Source: Vicinamibacterales bacterium (GTDB lineage: Bacteria; Acidobacteriota; Vicinamibacteria; Vicinamibacterales; UBA2999). Taken from it: a DNA stretch of 64,000 bases. Of the stretch, positions 40,983 through 49,435 are shown in pieces. The stretch spans positions 372,001 to 436,000 of the forward strand of contig JBAZYO010000002.1 in assembly GCA_041659285.1 (NCBI GenBank), in the 5' to 3' direction. Position 1 is the stretch's first letter. The number at the start of each line of letters is the position of its first letter. The position numbers and the translations under genes are program-made. The notes under the pieces were generated by a model. That model was not told the origin of the DNA. It ran no database searches and saw only the letters and a program-made list of their open reading frames with translations.

Positions 40983-42071
40983 TCCGAGCGACGCCTGGAA
41001 GTCGGCGAACGACTTCTGGATGCGGTGCAGGAACGCGGTCTCGAAGTCGATGCCCTCGCCGAGATCGCGCAGCAGGTTGGCCACGGCGGCCCCGCCGGCT
41101 TCGTCGAGCAGCCGTCGCGCGGCCAGCGCGCTGGCCGCATAGGCGACCTGGGCTTCCGCGCCGCTCAACTTGCTGAACGCTCCTGACAGGACCGTGAGCG
41201 ACGGCACGCTCGCCGCCTTGCTGACCCGGTCTTCCGCCCAGCCCAGGCTGTCGCTCTCGAGCACCGACGCGAGGCCTTCGTTCAGCCACGTCGGCAGGTT
41301 GCGCGTGGCCAGCGATCGAATCAGCGCGTGGGCAAACTCGTGGGCCAGCACCCGGTCGAGGTCCTCGCCCTGTTCGATCGCACCGCGCATCGGCACGCGG
41401 ATGGTGCCGTCGAAGGCGCCGGCGGCCCACTGCGGCGACCGCGTGATGTCGCGGAACTGCTCGCCGCTGTAGAGCACCACCGGCACGGTCTTGGTCGGGA
41501 ACGTCCCGAACACATCCGAGATGCGCCAGAACGCGCGGTCGAGTGACTCGAGTGCCCTGGCCGCCAGGGCCGCGTCTTCCGGGCCTTCGAACCTCACCGT
41601 GAAGTGATCGCCAACGGTGAGCCGCATCCGCTCGTGCAGATCGAACTCCCGCTTCCATCGCTCCAGGGTGTCGCGCACGCCGGCGTCATCCGGGACCTCG
41701 GTCGCCACCTGCTCGTAGAGCCGGATGGCTTCCTGGATGTCACCCTGCCGCTTGGCCACCTGCGCCAGTTGCGCGCGGGCGCGCGTCAGCGTCGGCGACA
41801 GCGCCAGCGCCTGTTCAAGGGATGCCTTGGCGTCGGCGTCGCGGCGAAGCACGAACGCCGCGGTGCCGAGGCCCATGTGGAGCCGGGCATTCTTGGGATC
41901 GAGGGTGATGGCCTCACGGAACGCCTGCTCGGCGGCCGCGGCCTTGCCGGCAGTGAGCGCGCTCCAGGCCTCCTGCTCGAGCATCGCCGCCTTCGGGCTG
42001 GTTTGCGCCATGGCTGACGACTGGACCGAAAGGACCAGAAGGATCGCCAAGGCCAGACGGGGCGCGGTCAC
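40977..42071 (-). CDS. TPR protein with C-terminal MA-type metallopeptidase domain, secreted
   Basis: 364 residues from GTG at 42071, chosen for the signal peptide (TAPRLALAILLVLSVQSSAMAQ). Residues 25-140 hold TPR units (AEQAFREAITLDPKNARLHMGLGTAAFVL, AKASLEQALALSPTLTRARAQLAQVA, AIRLYEQVATEVPDDAGVRDTL). The second half resembles peptidase MA-like domains with DRVLAHEFAHALIRSL (H243-E-F-A-H247) and LPTWLNEGLASVLE, the downstream Glu being the third zinc ligand. It is probably a periplasmic protease or a chaperone with protease fold. A TATAAT lies just before the GTG. Confidence 0.85.
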   Translation of the reverse strand: MTAPRLALAILLVLSVQSSAMAQTSPKAAMLEQEAWSALTAGKAAAAEQAFREAITLDPKNARLHMGLGTAAFVLRRDADAKASLEQALALSPTLTRARAQLAQVAKRQGDIQEAIRLYEQVATEVPDDAGVRDTLERWKREFDLHERMRLTVGDHFTVRFEGPEDAALAARALESLDRAFWRISDVFGTFPTKTVPVVLYSGEQFRDITRSPQWAAGAFDGTIRVPMRGAIEQGEDLDRVLAHEFAHALIRSLATRNLPTWLNEGLASVLESDSLGWAEDRVSKAASVPSLTVLSGAFSKLSGAEAQVAYAASALAARRLLDEAGGAAVANLLRDLGEGIDFETAFLHRIQKSFADFQASLGM

Positions 42072-42077
42072 GAGGTG

Positions 42078-42083
42078 ATTATA
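42078..42083 (-). promoter_or_regulatory. Consensus -10 box of the TPR/MA gene, leaderless layout
   Basis: Minus-strand TATAAT ends 6 nt before the GTG start, so transcription would begin at or next to the start codon. The -35 region is weak (TGCTCC at 17 bp). Confidence 0.5.
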
Positions 42084-42107
42084 GACAGACGGGCCTCCCG
42101 GGAGCAT

Positions 42108-43904
42108 CTACACATCAAGCCCGATCATCCGCATCAATTCCAGCGCGTTGCTGTGGGTAATGATGCCGTCCCGCAGCTTGTAATCGAAGCGCATCTGGCC
42201 GTCTTCCACGTGATCCTGCAGATGGACGTTGCGGACCTCGCCGGGGATGAGCGCGGCAATCTCGGTCAGCGCCAGGTCGTGGGTCGTGACCATGCCGATG
42301 GCCCGGCGGGCGACCATCATCCGCACCAGCCCTTCCGCCGCGGTGCGCCGGTCCTTTGAGTTGGTGCCGCTCAGCAGCTCGTCGAACAGGAACAGCACCG
42401 GCAGGGAGCCTTCGAGCAGGTTGCACACCTGGCGGATCCGCAGCACCTCGGTGAAGAAGCCCGAACGCCCCTCGAGCAGCGAGTCGGTGTGCCGCAAACA
42501 GGTGCCAAGGCCGAGCGGCGTAATTCGCACCCGCTCGGCGCGCACCGGCGCACCGGCCAGCGCCAGCACGGCGTTCAAGCCCATGGTGCGCATCAGGGTG
42601 CTCTTCCCGGACATGTTCGAGCCGCTCACGATCAGCACGCGATCGTCGCGGCCGAGCGTCACGGTGTTGCGAACGGCCGTGTGCGTGGGCAGCAACGGAT
42701 GCGCCACCTCCACCGCCTCGTAGATCGCGCCGTCGGCGTGCTCGATGATCTCGGGGAACGGATCCGCGGGGTGTTCGAAGGAATAGCCCGCCAGTGACAG
42801 CAGCGCTTCCATCTCGCCCACCACGTCAACCCAGTCGCGCAGGCGGGAGCCATGGCGCGCCTTCCACGCTTCGGCGCTGAACGCCACTTGCACCGTGAAC
42901 AGCAGCGGGATCTCGAGCAGCCGCGCAAACACGTTGTGCCGCGAATCAACCCAGTCGGAGACGCGCGCCAGCCGCGCAATACCGCGCGACGCCGAATCGG
43001 CAGGCGAGCCGCCCGTGAGGCGGGCCACCAGCCCGGCGAGCGCCGGGTCTGCGAACGACGCGCCCTCGATTTCGGCAATCACCTTCGACAGCACATCGAG
43101 GCCCGCCGACATCGTCGCCGACGACAATCCCTCCACGACGGCCTCCGACCGCTTCATCAACCACCACAGCAGGGCGAGGTTGACCACCGCCAGGATCGCC
43201 AGCGGAAACGCCCGGCCGCCCATCAGCGCGTTGACCACGGCGGCGGCGAACGCCAGCGCCGCGAGCAGCACGATCGGCCTGACCGCGCGAGCGACCGCCG
43301 GCGGCGCCTCGGCCCACTCAATCAGGCGCTCCGGCATCAGCCGTCGCCGGTGATCCGCGTTGACCACCGCGATGCGCTCCCGCAGATCGGTCTGAGGCCG
43401 CAGCCCCGCTACGCGCGCCTGCCGCGCCCGAATTTCGGCAGGTTCGGCAGGCACCGAGAGCCAGGCCGCCAGGCGGTCCTCCCCCATCGGCGTGCGCGCG
43501 CCCGACAGCAGTTGAAAGAGGCTGCCGGCGCCGAACACGTCGAGGTCGTCGGCGTACGGGTGATCGCCGTTGCGGAAGCGCTCACCAGCCTGGCCAATCC
43601 GCGTCCAGCGGTCTTCGACCCGCGCGATGCCGTCGGCGTAGAACGTGACGGCGGCCTGCGCGCGCGCCAGCGCCCGCATCACCAGCTCGTGCCAGATCGA
43701 GAGCGCGATGAAGCTGGCGACGGCGGCGGCGTAGAAGGCGGAATGGGAGACGCCGTTGAGGGTCACCGCCCAGTAGGCGAGCACGGCGATGAAGATCGCG
43801 ACCTTGGCGTTACCGAGTCGGACGTGTGCGCGCGTGCGGGCGGCGACGACCTGCTCGCGCTCGGCCTTGCGGTGGGTGTAGTCGTCGAGGGGCGTCACGG
43901 GCAC
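42108..43904 (-). CDS. Membrane-anchored MutS-family ATPase
   Basis: 598 residues. Two N-terminal helices (VAIFIAVLAYWAVTLNG, FYAAAVASFIALSIWHELV) and two more near residues 200-245 (PIVLLAALAFAAAVVNALM, PLAILAVVNLALLWWLM) make it membrane-bound. The C-terminal third is the MutS-type ABC ATPase: Walker A VSGSNMSGKSTLMR (near 425), Walker B PVLFLFDELLSGTNSKDR, and the switch MVTTHDLALTEIA. The mismatch-recognition and connector domains of MutS are absent; a clamp/lever-like middle remains (SLFQLLSGARTPMGEDRLAAWL). Such MutS-related proteins have no proven repair role. It is 36 nt upstream of the TPR/MA gene on the same strand. Confidence 0.88.
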   Translation of the reverse strand: MPVTPLDDYTHRKAEREQVVAARTRAHVRLGNAKVAIFIAVLAYWAVTLNGVSHSAFYAAAVASFIALSIWHELVMRALARAQAAVTFYADGIARVEDRWTRIGQAGERFRNGDHPYADDLDVFGAGSLFQLLSGARTPMGEDRLAAWLSVPAEPAEIRARQARVAGLRPQTDLRERIAVVNADHRRRLMPERLIEWAEAPPAVARAVRPIVLLAALAFAAAVVNALMGGRAFPLAILAVVNLALLWWLMKRSEAVVEGLSSATMSAGLDVLSKVIAEIEGASFADPALAGLVARLTGGSPADSASRGIARLARVSDWVDSRHNVFARLLEIPLLFTVQVAFSAEAWKARHGSRLRDWVDVVGEMEALLSLAGYSFEHPADPFPEIIEHADGAIYEAVEVAHPLLPTHTAVRNTVTLGRDDRVLIVSGSNMSGKSTLMRTMGLNAVLALAGAPVRAERVRITPLGLGTCLRHTDSLLEGRSGFFTEVLRIRQVCNLLEGSLPVLFLFDELLSGTNSKDRRTAAEGLVRMMVARRAIGMVTTHDLALTEIAALIPGEVRNVHLQDHVEDGQMRFDYKLRDGIITHSNALELMRMIGLDV

Positions 43905-43922
43905 GCCCCATCATGACAGGGG

Positions 43923-43956
43923 CGCGCGGCGGAGGCCAAGTGATGGCCTCCGCGCG
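43923..43956. terminator. Hairpin between the lipoprotein and MutS-like genes
   Basis: GGAGGCCA (43931-43938) pairs with TGGCCTCC (43944-43951) around a 5-nt loop, extended by a GC-rich outer stem with a small bulge. No T-tract follows, so termination is uncertain. Confidence 0.5.
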
Positions 43957-43965
43957 GTCAGGCGG

Positions 43966-44769
43966 TTATCTGGTGCGGATGACTAGCGGGTCTGTCAGTG
44001 ACACTTTCAACTGGCGTCCGGAGGCGAGGCGAATCTCGTCGCCGTCAGTCGCGAGCACCACCGCGGTGCCGCCGCCGGCGCCGACGGCCGTGCCGATGGC
44101 CGCGCCCTTCTTGCCGCCGGTGATCGCGCCGATCACCGCGCCGGCCGCGGCGCCGATGCCAATCTTCAGGGCATCATCTTTCTTGGTGCCTTCGGCCACG
44201 TAGTAGAGCGGCTTGGTGGAGATGTCGTAGGTCACTGACCCCACCGAGACACGGTCGAACCGCAGCCCGAGTTCGGCGCGACCCTTGATCTTGCCCGACT
44301 CCTTGGCGCCGGTCACGTGACCGGTCAGCGTGCTGCCGCTCGGGATTGCGGTGACCTCGTCGATCACGACAGGCGAATCGAGCGTGCCGCGCACCGCGTC
44401 TTCGGCGTGGCTGGTGTCCGAGGCGAGCGACGTCTCGAGCGTGACGTCGAGCACGGTGTTTTCGGGAATGGTGATGGTGCGCACGCGTGCCGGGGCCGGG
44501 TCGGCCTTCGCGGTCACGCGCGTCACTTCCTTGATGCTGGTCCGCGCCACTTGCGTGGTGGTCTCGGGCCGCTCGCCGGTGAGCGTCACCGCCTCGGGAT
44601 TGACCTTGGCAATCTTTCCGCGCACGAGGGTGCCGTCCTGGGTCACCACGGTGACCTCGGTTCCGGTCGGAATTTCCTCAATGGCTTCCGCGCGAGTGTT
44701 GCACGCCAGCACGAGCCCGCTCGACAAGACGCAGGCGGCCAGCGCGACGAGAGATATCTGTGCTTTCAT
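43966..44769 (-). CDS. Glycine-zipper lipoprotein, unknown function
   Basis: 267 residues from ATG at 44769 (MKAQISLVALAACVLSSGLVLAC), chosen because it begins a lipoprotein signal with lipobox LVLAC. A beta-rich mid-part (GTEVTVVTQDGTLVRGKIAKVNPEAVTLTG, IPENTVLDVTLETSLASDTSHAEDAVRGTLDSPVVID, IPSGSTLTGHVTGAKESG) resembles TrbI/VirB10-like or copper-amine-oxidase-like stretches. It is followed by a glycine zipper (GIGAAAGAVIGAITGGKKGAAIGTAVGAGGGTAV) that could insert in membrane. A Lys/Gln-poor C-terminal strand follows. The function is unknown; an envelope-stabilising role is possible. Confidence 0.75.
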   Translation of the reverse strand: MKAQISLVALAACVLSSGLVLACNTRAEAIEEIPTGTEVTVVTQDGTLVRGKIAKVNPEAVTLTGERPETTTQVARTSIKEVTRVTAKADPAPARVRTITIPENTVLDVTLETSLASDTSHAEDAVRGTLDSPVVIDEVTAIPSGSTLTGHVTGAKESGKIKGRAELGLRFDRVSVGSVTYDISTKPLYYVAEGTKKDDALKIGIGAAAGAVIGAITGGKKGAAIGTAVGAGGGTAVVLATDGDEIRLASGRQLKVSLTDPLVIRTR

Positions 44770-44994
44770 GAATTGCCTCGCTGGCTTACGTAGCAAGCGT
44801 CGTGCCGATGTTGCCCGGCCGGAACCCGCGCCCGTGAGAAACGGCAGGACCGAATCTGGGTAACGGATGACTCAGAGTCTGGCAGCGCATGACTTAAAAG
44901 ACGGCACTCACCCGTCGATATGCGCGGATACCCTCGCGAATCGAGTTCCAAGGCATTCGTACTGGTAAACTCAGCCCTTTCTGGAGGCCTTCCG
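44770..44994. other. Divergent intergenic region
   Basis: No gene is seen. TAAACT at 44966-44971 is a possible -10 for the BNR protein, and CTGGAGG at 44981-44987 is its ribosome-binding site. I see no repeat or riboswitch. Confidence 0.4.
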
Positions 44995-47900
44995 ATGATG
45001 GTTTTGCGCAGCCGGCTTCGGCTCGTGTTCGCTTGTTTGTCCCTGTGCGCCCTGGCCTACGCCGGGCACTTCGACACCGTGATGGCCTCCGCGGCGGCGC
45101 AAGCGCCGGCGGTTGATCCGTCGCTGCTCGACGCCTATCGCTGGCGCGGCATCGGCCCCAATCGCGGCGGCCGCTCGATTGCGGTCTCAGGCGTGAAGGG
45201 AAGGCCGCTCGAGGCCTACTTCGGCGCGGTGGGCGGCGGCCTCTGGAAGACCACCGACGCCGGCAACAACTGGGCGCCGGTCACCGATGGCCAGATCACC
45301 AGTGCCTCGGTCGGCGCCGTCGCCGTCTCCGACTCCAATCCCGACACCGTCTTCATCGGCATGGGCGAGTCGTGCATCCGCGGCAACATCATGCCGGGTG
45401 ACGGCGTCTACAAGTCGGTCGACGGCGGCCAGAAGTGGACCAACGTCGGCTTCCGGAACTCCGACGCCATCTCCAAGATCCGCATCCACCCGACCAACCC
45501 CGACATCGTCTACGTCGCGAGCTTCGGCCTCTACTACGGCCCCAGTGAAGAACGCGGCGTGTTCAAGAGCAGCGACGGCGGCAAGACGTGGAAGCGCACG
45601 CTGTTCAAGGACGCCAGGACCGGCGCCGTGGACCTGGCCATCGACACCCGAAACCCCAACGTGATGTTCGCGGCCATGTGGGAGGCGTACCGCATCGAGT
45701 ACCAGATGTCGAGCGGCGGCCCGGGCAGCGGCCTCTACAAGTCCACCGACGGCGGCGAGACCTGGACCGAGATCACCCGCAACCCGGGCATGCCCACCGG
45801 CATGGTTGGCCGCATTGGCGTGGCGCTGACCGCGGCGGATTCCAACCGCGTTTACGCGCTGATCGAAAACGAGAACGGCGGCCTGTTCGTGTCGGACGAC
45901 GCCGGCGCGTCGTGGCAGCTGACCAACCCGTCGCGCACCATTCGCCAGCGCGCCTTCTACTACACGCACGTGTTCGGCGACCCGGGCAACAAGGACGTGG
46001 TCTACATGCAGAACACGTCGCTGTTCCGATCCACCGACGGCGGCAAGACCACCGTACAGGTGGGTCAGGGCACGCACGGCGACCATCACGACCTGTGGGT
46101 CGATCCCGACAACGCCAACCACGTGATCGACGGCAACGACGGCGGCGGCGCCATCACCTTCAACGTCAACACGCGGGTGCCGAACTGGAGCGACCAGGAC
46201 TTCCCGACCGCGCAGTGGTACCACGTCATCACCACGGCGCACCTGCCCTTCCACGTCTGCGGCTCGCAGCAGGACAACAGCACGCTGTGCGTGCCGAGCA
46301 ACACCAACGCCGGCGGCGGCGGTTTCGGCGGCAACCCGCCGGTGGCGCCCTATCAGGCCGGCGGCGGCGAGCCCGGCTACATTGCGCCGCATGCCACCGA
46401 CCCCGACGTGTTCTTCGGCGGCACCAACAACGGCTCGTTCCTGACCCGGCTGAACCGCCGCACCGGCGAGTTCAAGGAAGTGGGCGCCTACCCGCGCTTC
46501 TTCTCCGGCGAGCCGTCGAAAGACGTCAAGGAACGCTGGCAGTGGACCTACCCGATCATCTTTTCGTACGTGGATCCCAATACCCTGTACACCAGTTCGC
46601 AGCGGATCTGGAAGTCCACCAACGGCGGCGATACCTGGGTGGCGATCAGCGGCGACCTCACCCGCCACGACCCGAAGACCATGGGGGACTCGGGCGGCCC
46701 GATCACGCACGACATGAACAGCCCTGAGATCTACGGGACGGTGTTCTCGATCGGCCCCGGCAAGAAGGACATCAACGTGATGTGGGCCGGCTCCGACGAC
46801 GGCCTGATCCAGGTGACGCGCGACCACGGGAAGACGTGGACCAACGTGACGCCCACCGACATGCCCGACCTCGGCCGCGTCAGCCAGATCGACGGCTCGT
46901 CGTTCGACAACGGCACCGCCTACGTGGCCGTGAAGAAGCAGCTGCTCGGCGATCGCTCGCCCTACATCTTCCGCACGCGCGACTACGGCAAGACCTGGAC
47001 GAAGATCGTCAACGGCATTCCGGCCAACGACTACGCGCACACGGTGCGCGAGGATCCGATGCGCCGCGGGATGCTGTATGCGGGCACGCAGCACGGCGTC
47101 TACATCTCGTACAACGACGGCGAGCAGTGGCTGAAGTTCAGCAACGGCCTGCCCGACGTGCCGGTGGCCGACCTGATCGTGGAAGACAACGCGCTCGCCA
47201 TCGGCACCCACGGCCGCAGTTTCTACGTGATGGACGACATCGCCGCGCTGCGGCAATTCGGCCTCGCCCCGGTCTCGGACGTGACGGTGTTCAAGCCGGC
47301 CAACGCCACGCGCGGCCTCGACCGGCCGATCGTGACCTACTACCTGAAGACGCAGCCCAAGGCGCTGACCATCGACTTCCTCGACGCGAAGGGCCAGGTC
47401 GTGCGCTCGGTCAACGGCGTGCCGCCGCGGCCGGCCGGCGAGGCGCCCGCTGGCGGCGGCGGTGGTGGCGGGTTTGGCGGACCGCAGGGCGCGCCGATGG
47501 CGGCCGGCATGAACCGCTTCACGTGGGACCTGAACTCAACCGGCGTGGTCACGTTCCCCGGCATGATCCTGTGGGGCGCCACCCAGAACGGTCCCGCCGT
47601 GCTCCCGGGCAGCTACCAGGTGCGCCTCACCGCCGACGGCGTGACGCAGACGCAGCCGTTCGCCGTGCTGAAGCACCCGCTCCGTCCCGTCAGCGACGCC
47701 GACCTGCAGTTCCAGTGGGACCTGGCGAGCCGCATTCGCGACAAGGTCAACGAGGCCAACCTCGCGGTGGTGAAGGTTCGTCGCATCAAGACCGACATCG
47801 CCGATCGCATCAAGGACGCGCCGGCGGAGGTCCGCAGCGCCGGCGAGCAGTTGGCCAAGGCGCTGTCCACGGTGGAAGAAGACGTCTACCAGGTGAAGAA

Positions 47901-48141
47901 CCAAAGCGGACAGGATCCGCTGAACTTCCCGATCAAGACCAACAACCGGCTGGCCTCGCTCCTGCGCGTGGCGGTGTCGGGTGAAGGCCGGCCCACTGGC
48001 AACGTGGAGCCGATCTTTGCCGACCTGATAGCTGAACTGAAAGGTGAAACCGACCGGCTCGACAAGACGCTGACCGATCAGCTGCCGGCGTTCAACAACA
48101 TGCTGGTGCGCATCAAGAAGGCGCCGATCAGCGAGAAGTAA
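44995..48141 (+). CDS. Large secreted BNR/sortilin (VPS10)-like repeat protein
   Basis: 1048 residues from ATG at 44995; GGAGG 7 nt upstream fixes this start over a longer one at 44920. A signal peptide (SRLRLVFACLSLCALAYAG) is followed by a propeller region with at least ten Asp-box/BNR repeats (KTTDAGNNW, KSVDGGQKW, KSSDGGKTW, KSTDGGETW, VSDDAGASW, KSTNGGDTW, VTRDHGKTW, RTRDYGKTW and others). A Gly-rich linker (near 825) and an Ig-like end (FTWDLNSTGVVTFPGMI, GSYQVRLTADGVTQTQPF) come last. Related proteins are called VPS10-domain or exo-alpha-sialidase-like; no catalytic set of sialidase is evident. It is likely a periplasmic or surface protein. The small exported protein gene follows after 86 nt. 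Confidence 0.88.
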   Translation: MMVLRSRLRLVFACLSLCALAYAGHFDTVMASAAAQAPAVDPSLLDAYRWRGIGPNRGGRSIAVSGVKGRPLEAYFGAVGGGLWKTTDAGNNWAPVTDGQITSASVGAVAVSDSNPDTVFIGMGESCIRGNIMPGDGVYKSVDGGQKWTNVGFRNSDAISKIRIHPTNPDIVYVASFGLYYGPSEERGVFKSSDGGKTWKRTLFKDARTGAVDLAIDTRNPNVMFAAMWEAYRIEYQMSSGGPGSGLYKSTDGGETWTEITRNPGMPTGMVGRIGVALTAADSNRVYALIENENGGLFVSDDAGASWQLTNPSRTIRQRAFYYTHVFGDPGNKDVVYMQNTSLFRSTDGGKTTVQVGQGTHGDHHDLWVDPDNANHVIDGNDGGGAITFNVNTRVPNWSDQDFPTAQWYHVITTAHLPFHVCGSQQDNSTLCVPSNTNAGGGGFGGNPPVAPYQAGGGEPGYIAPHATDPDVFFGGTNNGSFLTRLNRRTGEFKEVGAYPRFFSGEPSKDVKERWQWTYPIIFSYVDPNTLYTSSQRIWKSTNGGDTWVAISGDLTRHDPKTMGDSGGPITHDMNSPEIYGTVFSIGPGKKDINVMWAGSDDGLIQVTRDHGKTWTNVTPTDMPDLGRVSQIDGSSFDNGTAYVAVKKQLLGDRSPYIFRTRDYGKTWTKIVNGIPANDYAHTVREDPMRRGMLYAGTQHGVYISYNDGEQWLKFSNGLPDVPVADLIVEDNALAIGTHGRSFYVMDDIAALRQFGLAPVSDVTVFKPANATRGLDRPIVTYYLKTQPKALTIDFLDAKGQVVRSVNGVPPRPAGEAPAGGGGGGGFGGPQGAPMAAGMNRFTWDLNSTGVVTFPGMILWGATQNGPAVLPGSYQVRLTADGVTQTQPFAVLKHPLRPVSDADLQFQWDLASRIRDKVNEANLAVVKVRRIKTDIADRIKDAPAEVRSAGEQLAKALSTVEEDVYQVKNQSGQDPLNFPIKTNNRLASLLRVAVSGEGRPTGNVEPIFADLIAELKGETDRLDKTLTDQLPAFNNMLVRIKKAPISEK

Positions 48142-48227
48142 GCCGCGTTACGCTGGTACGGGCCTGGTCGATCCGACTCGACGGGCCCGGACTGGCATGC
48201 CGTCTGCACCGGTCGTGGATCGGCCCC

Positions 48228-48941
48228 ATGAACCTGCACCTTCGGCGGCTTATACCGGCGTCGTTGGTCCTGGCGCTCACACTATTAGGGAGCGCCGGTT
48301 CGATATCGGCGCGTTCGGCGCCCGCCCCTGACTTCGAGCGCGTGCTCTCCCGGGCCAGCGCCGCCGGCCCTCCGGCCTATCGCGCGTTCCGCCGCCTCGA
48401 CGCCGGTAACCCCGGCTCCAATCGGCTGGGCTGGCTTGAAGCCTGGACCGAACTGATTCCGCCGGGCACCTTCCGTTACGAGGTCACGGCCGAAGGTGGC
48501 AGCGAATACATCCGCAATAAGGTGCTGCGAGGCATGCTCAACGGTGAGCTGAAGCTGATCGCTGATGGCTACCCCACGCGCGCGCCGCTGATCGGCGCCA
48601 ACTACACGTTTGCCGACGGCGGCATCGTGGATGCCGGGCTTCAACGCATCCTGCTGACGCCCCTGCGCAAGGCCCACGGCATCGTCCGGGGAGCCGTGGT
48701 AATCGATCCGGCGGACGGGCGGATGGTCAGGATCGAGGGCCGGTTGGTGAAGAACCCGTCGTTCTGGATCCGCAATACGGATGTGGTGTGGAAATACGGG
48801 CGGGTCGGCGATGCCGTGGTACCGGTGGAAGTGTCGTCAACCGCGAACGTGCGGCTGTTCGGCGCCTCGACTTTTCGAATGACCTACGACTACGTGATGA
48901 TTGGTGGCCGGCCCGTGGGCGGCCGAGTGGCGGAGAAGTAG
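48228..48941 (+). CDS. Exported protein of unknown function
   Basis: 237 residues with a signal peptide (MNLHLRRLIPASLVLALTLLGSAGSISA). The mature part is beta-rich and ends MTYDYVMIGGRPVGG; the phrases YRAFRRLDAGNPGS, TFRYEVTAEGGSEYIRNKVLRG, VVIDPADGRMVRIEGRLVKNPSFWIRNTDVVWKYGRVGDAVVPVEVSSTANVRLFG suggest a LolA/RseB-like lipoprotein-binding fold, but I am not sure. It ends 2 nt from the convergent marR-like gene, with no terminator between. Confidence 0.7.
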   Translation: MNLHLRRLIPASLVLALTLLGSAGSISARSAPAPDFERVLSRASAAGPPAYRAFRRLDAGNPGSNRLGWLEAWTELIPPGTFRYEVTAEGGSEYIRNKVLRGMLNGELKLIADGYPTRAPLIGANYTFADGGIVDAGLQRILLTPLRKAHGIVRGAVVIDPADGRMVRIEGRLVKNPSFWIRNTDVVWKYGRVGDAVVPVEVSSTANVRLFGASTFRMTYDYVMIGGRPVGGRVAEK

Positions 48942-48943
48942 CG

Positions 48944-49369
48944 TTACTCGAGCAGGCGCCGCAGCAGCCCCACCAGCGCCCGCTGCTCTTCCCGCGACAG
49001 CCGCGCCAGCGTCGGCGGCGGCGCCGTCATCCGCTCGAGCAGTGCCGCCCGCAGCCTCGCCCCCAGCGGCGTGAGGCTGAGCACCTTGACCCGCCGATCC
49101 TCGTCGGACGGACGCCGCTGCAGCAACCCGCGCGACTCCAGCCGATCGACCAGCCCGGTCACGTTCGAGGCGTCGCACGACAGCGCGCCCGCCAGCTGCC
49201 CCATCGGCATCGGCCGATCGGGCTCGATCAGGTTGAGCAGGTGGCACTGCGCGGGAGACAACTCGAGCTCGGCGGCGAGGGGCGGCAGGTTGGACCGCTG
49301 CGTGAAGGAAAAGCGCACCAGGAGCTGCCACGCCTCGCACGCCTGCGGGCCCTTGGGCTTCGCGCACAT
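48944..49369 (-). CDS. MarR-family transcriptional regulator
   Basis: 141 residues. The winged helix-turn-helix is clear: LELSPAQCHLLNLIEPDRPMPMGQLAGALSCDASNVTGLVDRLESRGLLQRRPSDEDRRVKVLSLTPLGARL, with the wing RRPSDEDRRVK typical of MarR. It is divergent from lon, and the 66-nt gap holds a palindromic operator, so it probably controls lon and perhaps itself. CEAWQ near the start has a Cys that could be a redox sensor, but this is not proven. Confidence 0.92.
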   Translation of the reverse strand: MCAKPKGPQACEAWQLLVRFSFTQRSNLPPLAAELELSPAQCHLLNLIEPDRPMPMGQLAGALSCDASNVTGLVDRLESRGLLQRRPSDEDRRVKVLSLTPLGARLRAALLERMTAPPPTLARLSREEQRALVGLLRRLLE

Positions 49370-49393
49370 CGGCGCCAGTATAGTTCATTACCT

Positions 49394-49418
49394 CAATAGT
49401 TGACATCATCAAGTATTG
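49394..49418. promoter_or_regulatory. MarR-type operator in the marR-lon gap
   Basis: CAATAGTTGA, CATCA, TCAAGTATTG: a 10-5-10 palindrome with one mismatch, including TTGACATCATCAA. It covers the -35 box of the lon promoter, so binding would repress lon. Confidence 0.75.
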
Positions 49419-49428
49419 CGCGTAACGT
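49400..49428 (+). promoter_or_regulatory. lon promoter
   Basis: TTGACA (49400-49405), a 17-bp spacer and TAACGT (49423-49428). The expected transcript starts at about 49435, one base before the ATG at 49436, so the mRNA would be leaderless. Confidence 0.65.
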
Positions 49429-49435
49429 CGGAATC

